From assembly GCA_021151835.1 (NCBI GenBank), contig JAGKWO010000068.1:1-13412 (forward strand): a DNA stretch of 13,412 bases. The letters are read 5' to 3'. Both the position numbers and the translations under genes were made by a program. The notes beneath the pieces are model-generated. The model had not been told where the DNA came from. It saw nothing but the letters and a program-made list of their open reading frames with translations, and searched no databases. Positions 1 to 6,461 of this stretch are shown piece by piece. The number at the start of each line of letters is the position of its first letter. Positions within the stretch are counted from its first letter, which is position 1. This DNA comes from Gammaproteobacteria bacterium (GTDB lineage: Bacteria > Pseudomonadota > Gammaproteobacteria > Pseudomonadales > Cellvibrionaceae).

Positions 1-1
1 C

Positions 2-1207
2 CAACCCGCCCAATTAAATGCCCATGCGTTTGCACAGGGTAGTGATATCCACGTAGCCCCCGGCCAGGAAAAACATTTGCCCCACGAGGCATGGCATGTG
101 GTGCAGCAGGCGCAGGGCCGGGTAAAGCCCACCCTGCAAATGAAAACGGGCGTGCCGGTGAATGATGATGTGGGGTTGGAGCATGAGGCGGATGTAATGG
201 GGGCGAAGGCTCTTTCAACTGAAGCTCAAACCCTGCAGGCAAAATCTATGGATACCTCTTTGCACACCGAGGGGATAGTACAAGGTTATTTCACCACCAA
301 AACCGATAAGGCTAAAAAACTTCGCCAATGGATTAGTAAAACCAAAACGCAATTAAAGGCCGAAGGGGAAGATGTGCTGCTGAAGTTTTTTACCGATCAT
401 GCAAATTCAGCGACGGAAATCGTATGGAATAATGTTCGTGAAACCTACGCTGAAACCAAATTGCAATTGCGGCTGATGTTGGATGGGGCAACCGATCATC
501 CACTGACGCTGATGGATGAGGATTACCCGACCAGAAAATTGGCTGGCACGAAATCAGCACAAGGAGATGGCCGCTTGACGGCTTGGGATATAGCGGACAG
601 GGGAGCGCTGGACCCAGCTACCCATACGGAGTTAGCCCATGTATCCAAAAAAGCCAAGTGGATGACGGAGCGTATAGATACGACCCATGGTTCTAGCAAG
701 GGCGAGCTCGGGCAGGGGTTTTATACGGTGACCGGTCACGGGGATCGCGCTGCCGAAGGTATTCGTGATGAGTTCGGAGAGAACGGTAAAGAGCCTCGCG
801 ATGTGTTGAAATTCCGTATCGCCAATGTAGAGTTGATCGAGATGGTAAATGGAGACGAAGACCTGGGCGCTTTTTTAATTTATATACTGCAACACACTTC
901 AGGCTATCCGGTAGGGGTAGATAAAGATGCTGCAATCAGCGCGATAAATAAGATGGGGAAGGTTCTGATTTTTCCTGATAAGACGACCGAAGTGGAAATC
1001 GATGAAGCGGGAACAAAATATAGCTATGAGACTTTCAGGGAAGCCAATGGCGCTCCCGGCACCCATGCGTTGATCATTGGGCCACAAGCGCGTGAAGGCT
1101 TGAAAGGCATTCGGCAAATTTGCGCCCGTGGCTACCTTGGCGACAAAATCCTCAATGAAGCCCCTCGCTCTGAAAAAAGGCTTGGTCCGAGGCCGGTTAA
1201 AAAATAG
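2..1207 (+). CDS. DUF4157 (eCIS-associated) protein with putative toxin C-terminus, 5' partial
   Basis: The reading frame is open from the first bases of the window, so the true start lies upstream; a TTG at 77 falls inside the conserved domain and is not a start. The first ~65 codons match the DUF4157 domain: a QLNAHAFAQGSDIHVAPGQE-like segment, the zincin-type motif HEAWH (83-97) followed by VVQQ, and a downstream GLEHEADVMG segment that could supply a third metal ligand. DUF4157 is known from proteins linked to extracellular contractile injection systems (eCIS), where it precedes variable effector domains. After a boundary near IVQGYFTTK, the remaining ~310 residues are variable. A GELGQGFYTV segment (about 701-730) followed by an Ala-rich helix, and a late IIGPQA segment, recall ADP-ribosyltransferase folds such as DUF3990. 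That assignment is a weak inference, because I cannot place a full catalytic triad. No eCIS structural genes are visible, so the system may be encoded elsewhere or this may be an orphan effector. Confidence 0.85.
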   Translation, partial: QPAQLNAHAFAQGSDIHVAPGQEKHLPHEAWHVVQQAQGRVKPTLQMKTGVPVNDDVGLEHEADVMGAKALSTEAQTLQAKSMDTSLHTEGIVQGYFTTKTDKAKKLRQWISKTKTQLKAEGEDVLLKFFTDHANSATEIVWNNVRETYAETKLQLRLMLDGATDHPLTLMDEDYPTRKLAGTKSAQGDGRLTAWDIADRGALDPATHTELAHVSKKAKWMTERIDTTHGSSKGELGQGFYTVTGHGDRAAEGIRDEFGENGKEPRDVLKFRIANVELIEMVNGDEDLGAFLIYILQHTSGYPVGVDKDAAISAINKMGKVLIFPDKTTEVEIDEAGTKYSYETFREANGAPGTHALIIGPQAREGLKGIRQICARGYLGDKILNEAPRSEKRLGPRPVKK

Positions 1208-1304
1208 CGATCCCAAGAATAGAAATGTTGTTCATGCAAGTGGATTTAAGGCGCCAGCGCGGCGCGATAGGTTACATAGAGTTTTCATAAAATCGGGTGT
1301 CTTG

Positions 1305-2909
1305 ATGAAAGCAAATGCGCCATCCCCAGCAGATAAGGCAAATCAATCCAACACTGTCGAGCCGCAGTCGAAGACATTATTGGAGGCATCCTTTGAGGAT
1401 GCGCGTTCGGATGCGGTGGCCCAGAAAAAGTTGCAGTCTGTTATGGAATCAAGCCCGCACGTTAAACAACTGAAGGTGGCGCAAGCTGCAATGGATAATA
1501 GTGCGCAAGCAAGTGCACAAAAACAGACAGCGGCGATGATGGCGGCCAAGCCTGTGCAGCGCAAAGAGAAGGGCGGCGTTGTACAACGAGCCGTGACTAT
1601 CGGTACCAATGCCTTACCGCGCACCAATGGAACTCCACCGAATATTGTTTCGTTCCTCCAAACGAACGGCATATACAACGAGTTTGTTTCCTTAAATGAT
1701 GACAGGAATACTATTTACCTTTTTGAAAACGACCAGCATTTTGTAAATTACCTGAAAATGATGGCCGGTCAGGTTCCAAGCAATAGTGTTCCAGCGCCGT
1801 TGAAACAACCTGTATCGCCCCAGCAATTGCAACAAGGGCATGAATTTGCGCAGGATGTTCGTTTTACCAATATCTACCAGCCATCCTCTTCACAGATATC
1901 CGAGAAGGCGCCGGGCGCACATAAAATACCAAATGCAATGATGCCGCCTTCGGGGCAGGGCCATCATTGGGCGCAAACACAGGACCCGTCAACATTTGGG
2001 CAAGAGTATGTGTTGCATCAAAACCAATTCCAGGCTCCCCCAACGGTGACGCCGCTGACATTTGGTAACCCGAATTCACCGTCCCTGGTAATGAACCAGG
2101 GAGGATTAAACCTTGGTATGCATATCCAACCTACACACGACAGTACCTACCTTGATCCTATTACCAGAAGCGATACCAACTATGCCGGTATTCCCTCTGC
2201 CACTGACAGGGTTCGTGGGCACCCGTTTGAATTGAAACAAAATCAAATAAGTACCGATAACCCAAACAAGACGTTTGATAATGACAGCCGGACTTATACC
2301 GATGAAAGCGATTCAACCAAGGCAAATGGGGGGATTTCAAGCTGGCGTTTTAACGAGGTGGAGAAAGTTGCCACGAACAATGGAAGGCCGTTTACGCAAA
2401 TAAATAATAATCCAGTGAAGGGGCCTATGGGTATTGCCAGGCCAGATACCATCGATTTCCGCATAGACCAAGGCGGCACTTACAAAGACCTCCATATGGA
2501 TAACACGGGCACCACGGATTACCGGAATACTGACGGTGTTCGGCCCAGTGGAATGGGTAAGCAAGCTTACCAAACCGAAATGGGGCGCAAGGAGGCTGTA
2601 AACCATCCCTACCAGGCCCCGCCAATCCATAAACAGGGGCAGGATTTTACCGATCCTCAACGGCACACTTACCCCGGCTATATGAGCCCTCCGCCTACGC
2701 CGTTTTTATCAGAAGACACTTTGTCAGATGCACCCCAGGTCATGATCCTTGCGGGTTATCCCCATGTCGGATCGCGCGTAAATATGCCGGATGGCAGCAC
2801 TGGGATGGTAGTGAAAGTGCTCGATAGGGATTCGAACAGGGTGAAGAGTCGGTGCGAGGTGAAGGTGATTCCCACTACTGAATGGCCTAATAATTTTGGG
2901 GTAAATTGA
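1305..2909 (+). CDS. Putative polymorphic/eCIS-type effector with DUF4157-protein leader but no DUF4157 domain
   Basis: The predicted protein has 534 residues. The frame is open from 1128, but the ATG at 1305 is preferred: residues 29-70 (ASFEDARSDAVAQKKLQ..., SSPHVKQLKVAQAAMDNSAQ) resemble the leader I know from DUF4157 proteins (RPEAVAQRKLQ...NNSPQVKQL), and upstream codons look non-coding. The ribosome site is weak (GGGTG). A KPVQRKEKGGVVQR linker at 83-95 is followed at once by the variable part, so the HExxH domain normally found between leader and toxin is absent. Residues 96-534 are rich in Asn, Gln, Pro and Thr and match no family I recognise. The last ~60 residues contain a compact GYPHVGSRVNMPDGSTGMVV segment that could be a small SH3-like barrel. 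There is no signal peptide or membrane segment. The gene follows the DUF4157 gene by 97 bp on the same strand, so co-expression is plausible. A toxin role is inferred from architecture only. Confidence 0.7.
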   Translation: MKANAPSPADKANQSNTVEPQSKTLLEASFEDARSDAVAQKKLQSVMESSPHVKQLKVAQAAMDNSAQASAQKQTAAMMAAKPVQRKEKGGVVQRAVTIGTNALPRTNGTPPNIVSFLQTNGIYNEFVSLNDDRNTIYLFENDQHFVNYLKMMAGQVPSNSVPAPLKQPVSPQQLQQGHEFAQDVRFTNIYQPSSSQISEKAPGAHKIPNAMMPPSGQGHHWAQTQDPSTFGQEYVLHQNQFQAPPTVTPLTFGNPNSPSLVMNQGGLNLGMHIQPTHDSTYLDPITRSDTNYAGIPSATDRVRGHPFELKQNQISTDNPNKTFDNDSRTYTDESDSTKANGGISSWRFNEVEKVATNNGRPFTQINNNPVKGPMGIARPDTIDFRIDQGGTYKDLHMDNTGTTDYRNTDGVRPSGMGKQAYQTEMGRKEAVNHPYQAPPIHKQGQDFTDPQRHTYPGYMSPPPTPFLSEDTLSDAPQVMILAGYPHVGSRVNMPDGSTGMVVKVLDRDSNRVKSRCEVKVIPTTEWPNNFGVN

Positions 2910-2963
2910 GTTTGTTATTTCAGTGGGTTTAGTGATTCCAGGGTCTCCCTCCTGCGTCGTTGA

Positions 2964-2983
2964 TTTTTACCGTGCGGTATAAA
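2964..2983. promoter_or_regulatory. Putative HipB operator O1
   Basis: This is an imperfect inverted repeat, TTTTTACCG-TG-CGGTATAAA, the most distal and most degenerate of three copies upstream of hipB. It begins exactly 50 bp before the next copy. It is probably an autoregulatory site for the HTH protein encoded downstream. Confidence 0.7.
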
Positions 2984-3013
2984 ACCACTCTTACCTGACC
3001 GGCAAATGCAAAA

Positions 3014-3033
3014 TTTTTACCGAGCGGTAAAAA
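3014..3033. promoter_or_regulatory. Putative HipB operator O2
   Basis: The sequence TTTTTACCGAGCGGTAAAAA has two perfectly complementary 9-nt arms around a 2-nt centre, and flanking AA/TT extend the symmetry. It is identical over 20 bases to the copy at 3064 and begins exactly 50 bp before it. It is inferred to bind the HipB dimer. Confidence 0.8.
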
Positions 3034-3037
3034 TTGA

Positions 3038-3066
3038 TTGCTAGGCTGACCTTTAGGAGGTATTTT
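3038..3066 (+). promoter_or_regulatory. Candidate sigma-70 promoter for hipBA
   Basis: A TTGCTA (3038-3043) and a TATTTT (3061-3066) are separated by 17 nt, a plausible -35/-10 pair. The -10 runs into operator O3 and the -35 lies just beyond O2, so operator binding would block polymerase. The start site would fall near 3073, leaving a leader of about 25 nt before the ATG at 3098. Confidence 0.45.
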
Positions 3067-3083
3067 TTACCGAGCGGTAAAAA
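3064..3083. promoter_or_regulatory. Putative HipB operator O3
   Basis: This is a second exact copy of TTTTTACCGAGCGGTAAAAA, overlapping the candidate -10 and ending 14 bp before the hipB ATG. The position fits direct repression of hipBA by its own antitoxin, as is known for Escherichia coli hipBA, although the E. coli operator sequence differs. Confidence 0.8.
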
Positions 3084-3097
3084 TCGTGGGGGTGTCT

Positions 3098-3433
3098 ATG
3101 ACTGAAGAAATCAACTATGGGGTAGTGCGTTCCGCTACCGAGCTGGGTCAGCTCGCGCGTGCGCACAGGAAGAATCTCGACCTTACGTTAGAGCGCATAT
3201 CGGGTTTGGGCAACCTGAGTACCAAGTTTCTGTCGGAGTTTGAGCGGGGTAAGGACACTGCCGAGATAGGCAAGGTGCTTCAGGCATTACGCACTATGGG
3301 TTTAGAGGTGGTTATCCAACCAAGGCAGTCAAAGCACACTTCTTCGGTTAGGTATGGGGCATCAAAACCTGTTGTTAATGTTAAGCACTTGGCTATCACA
3401 AAGGGCACAGGTGAGGACGGCGAGCATGATTGA
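3098..3433 (+). CDS. hipB: HipB-like Xre-family antitoxin/repressor
   Basis: The 111-residue protein has a helix-turn-helix domain at about residues 13-65 (ELGQLARAHRK, LTLERISGLGNLSTKFLSEFERGK), including the FLSEFERGK recognition-helix pattern of HipB/Xre proteins. An EVVIQPR strand at 70-76 is typical of the HipB dimer interface, and a polar tail of ~35 residues follows. In the family, HipB neutralises HipA and represses the operon; both roles are inferred here from homology and from the three operators upstream. The ATG at 3098 is chosen because GGGGG lies about five bases before it. An in-frame GTG at 3086 is the alternative. The gene overlaps hipA by 8 nt, so translation is probably coupled. 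Confidence 0.88.
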   Translation: MTEEINYGVVRSATELGQLARAHRKNLDLTLERISGLGNLSTKFLSEFERGKDTAEIGKVLQALRTMGLEVVIQPRQSKHTSSVRYGASKPVVNVKHLAITKGTGEDGEHD

Positions 3434-4676
3434 TCCAGACAGTCTGAATGTATGGTGTGGTCAGTCCCTCGTAGGGCACTTATGGCGCAACGCAATGGGG
3501 CAGATGGGATTTAACTATGCTGAGGAATGGCTGGAATCCGCAGGAAGTTTCCAACTATCGATGACCTTACCCTTGCAAGTGGATGAGTATTCGCCGGAGG
3601 AAGGTCTGGCGCATCGATTTTTTGCCAACCTATTACCGGAAGGTGGTGCGCGGAATCAAATCGTCCGTGATTTAAAAATCAGCGATACGGATTTTGACTT
3701 GCTGCGCGCTATAGGGGGAGAGTGTGCGGGAGCCTTGTCGGTACTGAGTACAGAACAGGTTCCTTCAATCGAGTACAGATATTACCAACTCACCGACGAA
3801 GAACTGGTAAACCTTGTTAAGCGCAAAGGGCAGCCCGTTTCATGGAAAGGGAAAGACCGGCCGCGATTGTCATTGGCCGGAGCGCAAAGCAAATGCCCCG
3901 TCCTGTTGAAACAGGGCAATTACTGGTTGCCGCAAAACGAATCACCATCAAGCCACATACTCAAGTTTGAGGTAGGGGATTACCGGCATTTACCGGCGTA
4001 CGAAACCTTTACCACTTATCTGGCTTCCTCTATTGGCCTGGAGGTCGTAGATATAACTCTCCATTACGCAGGCGGCGCCCCGTTTGCGCGCATAGCGCGT
4101 TATGACCGCGAGGTTAAAGATCAAACCCAAATCATTCGCTATCACCAGGAGGATTTTTGCCAGGCACTAGGCTATGGCCACCAAAAAAAATATCAGGAAA
4201 ATGGTGGGGCGTCGTTCGCAGATTGCTACAAGTTAGTGGCCGATGAATCGAGCAATCCAGCAGTAGACCTGGATAAGCTTTTGCGCTGGCAGATTTTTAA
4301 TGTATTGGCGGGTAACTCTGATGGACATGCAAAGAATTTGTCGTTGCTCTACTTGCCAGGGGGAGGAATTAGGCTAGCGCCTTTTTACGATTTGATCTGC
4401 ACCCGCGCAATAGAACGAATAGACGAGAACCTTGCATTTTCCGTGGGAGGAGAGAGAAACCCAAGCCTGGTGACAGCTACTCATTGGGAAATACTGGCCC
4501 GCGAATGCGGTGTTAGTCCTCGCTATGTAAGGGGGCTGTTCACAGAGACAGCGGAAGGTTTGTTGTCGTCCCTGAAAGTGGCGCGGGAAGGTTTTGAAAA
4601 ATTTTTTGGTGACTACAGGGCGTTGGAACGCATCGAGAGAGTTGTTACAAAACAGTGTCGCCGCGCTTTGAGATAA
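3426..4676 (+). CDS. hipA: HipA-like serine/threonine kinase toxin
   Basis: The 416-residue protein is close in length to E. coli HipA (440). The N-terminal subdomain spans about residues 1-108, including SFQLSMTLPL and HRFFANLLPEGGARNQI. The kinase core follows. A LSLAGAQSK segment at 148-156 contains Ser149, matching the autophosphorylated Ser150 of E. coli. HILK places Lys180 at the ATP-binding lysine. GNSDGHAKN at 296-304 gives catalytic Asp299 and Asn304, and PFYD gives metal-binding Asp322. All key residues are present, so an active kinase is expected. Family members phosphorylate aminoacyl-tRNA synthetases such as GltX and cause growth arrest; the target here is unknown. The frame is open upstream to 3354, but ATG 3426 starts at the usual N-terminus. 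The coupled hipBA order is standard. The module lies between a toxin-type gene and a decayed copy of that gene's 3' end, which suggests an acquired cassette. Confidence 0.93.
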   Translation: MIDPDSLNVWCGQSLVGHLWRNAMGQMGFNYAEEWLESAGSFQLSMTLPLQVDEYSPEEGLAHRFFANLLPEGGARNQIVRDLKISDTDFDLLRAIGGECAGALSVLSTEQVPSIEYRYYQLTDEELVNLVKRKGQPVSWKGKDRPRLSLAGAQSKCPVLLKQGNYWLPQNESPSSHILKFEVGDYRHLPAYETFTTYLASSIGLEVVDITLHYAGGAPFARIARYDREVKDQTQIIRYHQEDFCQALGYGHQKKYQENGGASFADCYKLVADESSNPAVDLDKLLRWQIFNVLAGNSDGHAKNLSLLYLPGGGIRLAPFYDLICTRAIERIDENLAFSVGGERNPSLVTATHWEILARECGVSPRYVRGLFTETAEGLLSSLKVAREGFEKFFGDYRALERIERVVTKQCRRALR

Positions 4677-4728
4677 TTATTGTTTGGTTTTTCGTATTTT
4701 GTCGTGGCATGAGCCAGGGTTTCTTTGC

Positions 4729-4760
4729 ACGACGAAGGCGGCAATTGCCGCCTTCGTCGT
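4729..4760. repeat. Perfect 32-bp palindrome after hipA
   Basis: ACGACGAAGGCGGC is followed by AATT and then by its exact reverse complement, giving a 14-bp GC-rich stem. It starts 52 bp past the hipA stop. No T-tract follows on the plus strand (TACAACAATG), and the minus-strand continuation (GCAAAGAAACC) has none either, so it is not a typical intrinsic terminator. It may still stop or protect the hipBA transcript, or be a recombination or protein-binding site. Confidence 0.75.
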
Positions 4761-4769
4761 TACAACAAT

Positions 4770-4897
4770 GCCTGTTTTGTTGAATGCCCCCCCCTAGTTG
4801 AGATCCTTATAGGTGCCCCGCATGTTGGGCCACGCGTAAAGTAAATATGTCTGATGGCAGCACAGGGAGGGGTGGTTAAGTATCGATAGGGATTCGC
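4770..4897 (+). pseudogene. Decayed copy of the 3' end of the 1305-2909 gene
   Basis: This stretch aligns by eye with about 2717-2834. Shared blocks include GATCCTT, CGCGTAAA, AAATATG, GATGGCAGCAC and CGATAGGGATTCG, in the same order. Translation in broken frames gives EILIGAPHVGPRVK and then MSDGSTG, against MILAGYPHVGSRVN and MPDGSTG in the intact gene. Frameshifts lie at a C8 tract (4787-4794) and at an extra AAGTA-like insertion near 4836-4842. Similarity stops after about 4897, and no start or leader remains. It is best read as an orphan C-terminal remnant of a second, diverged toxin-type gene, left on the far side of hipBA. Confidence 0.75.
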
Positions 4898-4946
4898 TCA
4901 AGCAAGCGTATTTCAACAACCTGCTAAGCTCAGTTAGCCAAAAAGT

Positions 4947-4972
4947 TGAATCCAAATTTCACATTGGGCCGT
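4947..4972 (+). promoter_or_regulatory. Predicted ECF-sigma promoter of the sigma/anti-sigma operon
   Basis: TGAATCC (4947-4953) and CGT (4970-4972) are separated by 16 nt, a layout typical of ECF sigma promoters. The 26-bp block is nearly the same as one at 6399-6424 upstream of the DUF4331 gene, including AAA, TCAC, TTG and GCC in the spacer. It lies about 75 bp before the sigma start codon and supports autoregulation. Confidence 0.7.
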
Positions 4973-4994
4973 ATAGCCATCGAATCGGCCCAAT
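4963..4994. repeat. Inverted repeat overlapping the ECF promoter -10
   Basis: ATTGGGCCG (4963-4971) and CGGCCCAAT (4986-4994) are perfect 9-bp inverted arms separated by 14 nt. The left arm overlaps the -10 CGT of the predicted ECF promoter, and the right arm would lie at the start of the transcript. It could be an operator or a hairpin in the leader. The DUF4331 promoter copy lacks the right arm. Confidence 0.6.
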
Positions 4995-5050
4995 TCTGTC
5001 GGAGTACAGGGGGGTTCAGAACAACCAATCAATAACAAGAGCACATCATC

Positions 5051-5593
5051 ATGGAATCGAATTACGATTTTTTGCACCTGCTCAGCGCTACGGCGCAGGG
5101 CGACCGGCAGGCATTTGCGAATTTATATCGCCAAACGGCGGGACAGTTGTATGCAATCAGCCTGCAAATGCTGCGTCGGCGCGACCTGGCGGAGGAGGCG
5201 GTACAAGAGGCCTATGTGCGTATCTGGCATAACGCAGGTGATTATCAACAGGAAAAAGGCACGGTGTTGACCTGGATGATCAGTATTGTTCGCTATCGCG
5301 CGTTGGATATGTTGCGCGCCGCTAAAAGTCGTCGCGAAACCGGCGATGAACTTCTGGAGGAGGCGGAAGATGATCAAACCCCCGAGCGGGAGTTGTATGA
5401 ACAGCGCGACCGGGTGCGCATAGATCGCTGTATGGATCGATTGGAGGATGCGCAACGCAACGCGATAGAGCTGGCTTATTTCCGCGGGCTTACCCACATG
5501 GAAGTTTGCGAGCAGATGGCAACCCCCTTGGGAACCATCAAAACCTGGATTCGCCGTGGTCTGGAACGTTTAAAAAGGTGCCTTGAATCATGA
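5051..5593 (+). CDS. ECF (sigma-70 family) RNA polymerase sigma factor, SigK-like
   Basis: The 180-residue protein has the two-domain ECF layout. Sigma region 2 covers about residues 22-92 (AFANLYRQTAGQLYAISLQM, RDLAEEAVQEAYVRIW, and GTVLTWMISIVRYRALDMLR, the -10 recognition and melting part). An acidic linker spans about 98-120, and region 4 spans about 122-175, with the HTH LTHMEVCEQMATPLGTIKTW contacting the -35. It directs core polymerase to a small set of promoters. Here the likely targets are its own promoter and the near-identical one before the DUF4331 gene. The anti-sigma gene overlaps its stop by ATGA. That partner is RskA-like, so the pair resembles SigK/RskA rather than FecI/FecR. 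The start codon follows an AAGAG-like site and gives the expected N-terminus. Confidence 0.95.
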   Translation: MESNYDFLHLLSATAQGDRQAFANLYRQTAGQLYAISLQMLRRRDLAEEAVQEAYVRIWHNAGDYQQEKGTVLTWMISIVRYRALDMLRAAKSRRETGDELLEEAEDDQTPERELYEQRDRVRIDRCMDRLEDAQRNAIELAYFRGLTHMEVCEQMATPLGTIKTWIRRGLERLKRCLES

Positions 5594-6297
5594 ATTACCT
5601 TACTGAAGAACGTCAAAATGCCCTTTCTTCTGAATATGTATTGGGGAGTTTGCAGGGCCAGGCTCGGGTTCGTTACCAACGCTTGCTGATGCAACATAAC
5701 AGCCTGCGCCATAGCCTTTGGCGCTGGGAAAGCCGGCTGAACGAATTGGGTGGTGCGTTGCCCGCCGTACAGCCCGCCCCCGAAGTATGGGAGCGCATCC
5801 AAGCCCGGTTGGGTTTCAGTCAGCCCGCTAATAGTGATTCTGCAAATGTTGTTACCCGTTTGCCGCAACGCAAACCACGGGCATTGCAATGGTTCGCGGG
5901 TTTATCTGCCGCTGCGGCAATTTTGCTGGCCGTATTGCTGGTTAATCTGCAACCGGCCGAACCCTTGATGCCAGGGCAAGTTGCCGTGGTACAAAGTGAA
6001 AAAGCCCAGGCGTTGTGGTTGATCGAATTGCATGAAGACCAATTGCTGGTAACGGCTACGGATAAATTCAAACCTCTCGATAACCAGGATTACGAATTGT
6101 GGATGGTTGCTGCTGATGGTCGCCCACCCATTTCACTGGGGATCTTGCCCAAGCAGGGCAAGCTGAGCCTGCCACGTTCGGTATTGTTTGATCAGTTGCA
6201 AGTCGCGGCGCTCGCGGTGAGCCTGGAACCGCTGGGCGGATCGCCGACTGGTCAACCGACAACCGTGCTCTACACCGCAGAATTGGTGGCTATGTAA
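5590..6297 (+). CDS. RskA-like transmembrane anti-sigma factor
   Basis: The 235-residue protein has an N-terminal cytoplasmic sigma-binding part (residues 1-75, LSSEYVLGSLQGQARVRYQR and VWERIQARLG), a Pro/Ser linker, one membrane segment (about 99-121, WFAGLSAAAAILLAVLLVNL) and an RskA-type periplasmic domain (about 128-235). The periplasmic domain carries the family hallmarks ALWLIE, YELWMVAADGRPPISLGILP and AVSLEPLGGSPTGQPTTVLYT. It should hold the upstream sigma factor inactive at the inner membrane and release it after periplasmic signalling and proteolysis, as is known for RskA homologues; the signal here is unknown. No Cys or His cluster of the zinc anti-sigma (ZAS) type is visible in the N-terminal part. 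The ATGA overlap with the sigma gene implies coupled translation and near-equal dosage. A strong terminator follows. Confidence 0.93.
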   Translation: MNYLTEERQNALSSEYVLGSLQGQARVRYQRLLMQHNSLRHSLWRWESRLNELGGALPAVQPAPEVWERIQARLGFSQPANSDSANVVTRLPQRKPRALQWFAGLSAAAAILLAVLLVNLQPAEPLMPGQVAVVQSEKAQALWLIELHEDQLLVTATDKFKPLDNQDYELWMVAADGRPPISLGILPKQGKLSLPRSVLFDQLQVAALAVSLEPLGGSPTGQPTTVLYTAELVAM

Positions 6298-6327
6298 TTC
6301 ATTTTTTCAACCTGAAAACCATCATAC

Positions 6328-6354
6328 AGACCCGCAAATGGCGGGTCTTTTTTT
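6328..6354 (+). terminator. Intrinsic terminator of the sigma/anti-sigma operon
   Basis: AGACCCGC, a short loop of AAATG, and GCGGGTCT form a perfect 8-bp GC-rich stem that runs into seven Ts. It begins about 30 bp after the anti-sigma stop and separates that operon from the DUF4331 gene. Confidence 0.92.
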
Positions 6355-6398
6355 CGTGACCCGCTGCAAATTAAAAATTAGAAATAATTAAAAAAAAG

Positions 6399-6424
6399 TG
6401 AATCCAAAAATCACGTTGAGCCGT
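6399..6424 (+). promoter_or_regulatory. Predicted ECF-sigma promoter of the DUF4331 operon
   Basis: TGAATCC (6399-6405) is followed after 16 nt by CGT (6422-6424), matching the promoter at 4947-4972 in -35, spacing, -10 and most of the spacer. An A/T-rich tract (6369-6397) directly upstream could act as an UP element. The DUF4331 start codon lies 37 bp downstream with AGGAG at 6451. Confidence 0.72.
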
Positions 6425-6461
6425 TAAGTGTTGTGTCAGTCACTTAAACCAGGAGTCAACG

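Noticed and set aside
1128..1304. Upstream extension of the second toxin-type gene into the first gene
   Set aside because: It would overlap the first gene by 80 bp, and its residues are unlike the leader. The ATG at 1305 begins exactly where leader-type sequence starts.
2082..2102. Perfect 8-bp hairpin TCCCTGGT / ACCAGGGA
   Set aside because: It lies within the coding frame of the second toxin-type gene with no T-tract and no other copy, so it is probably incidental.
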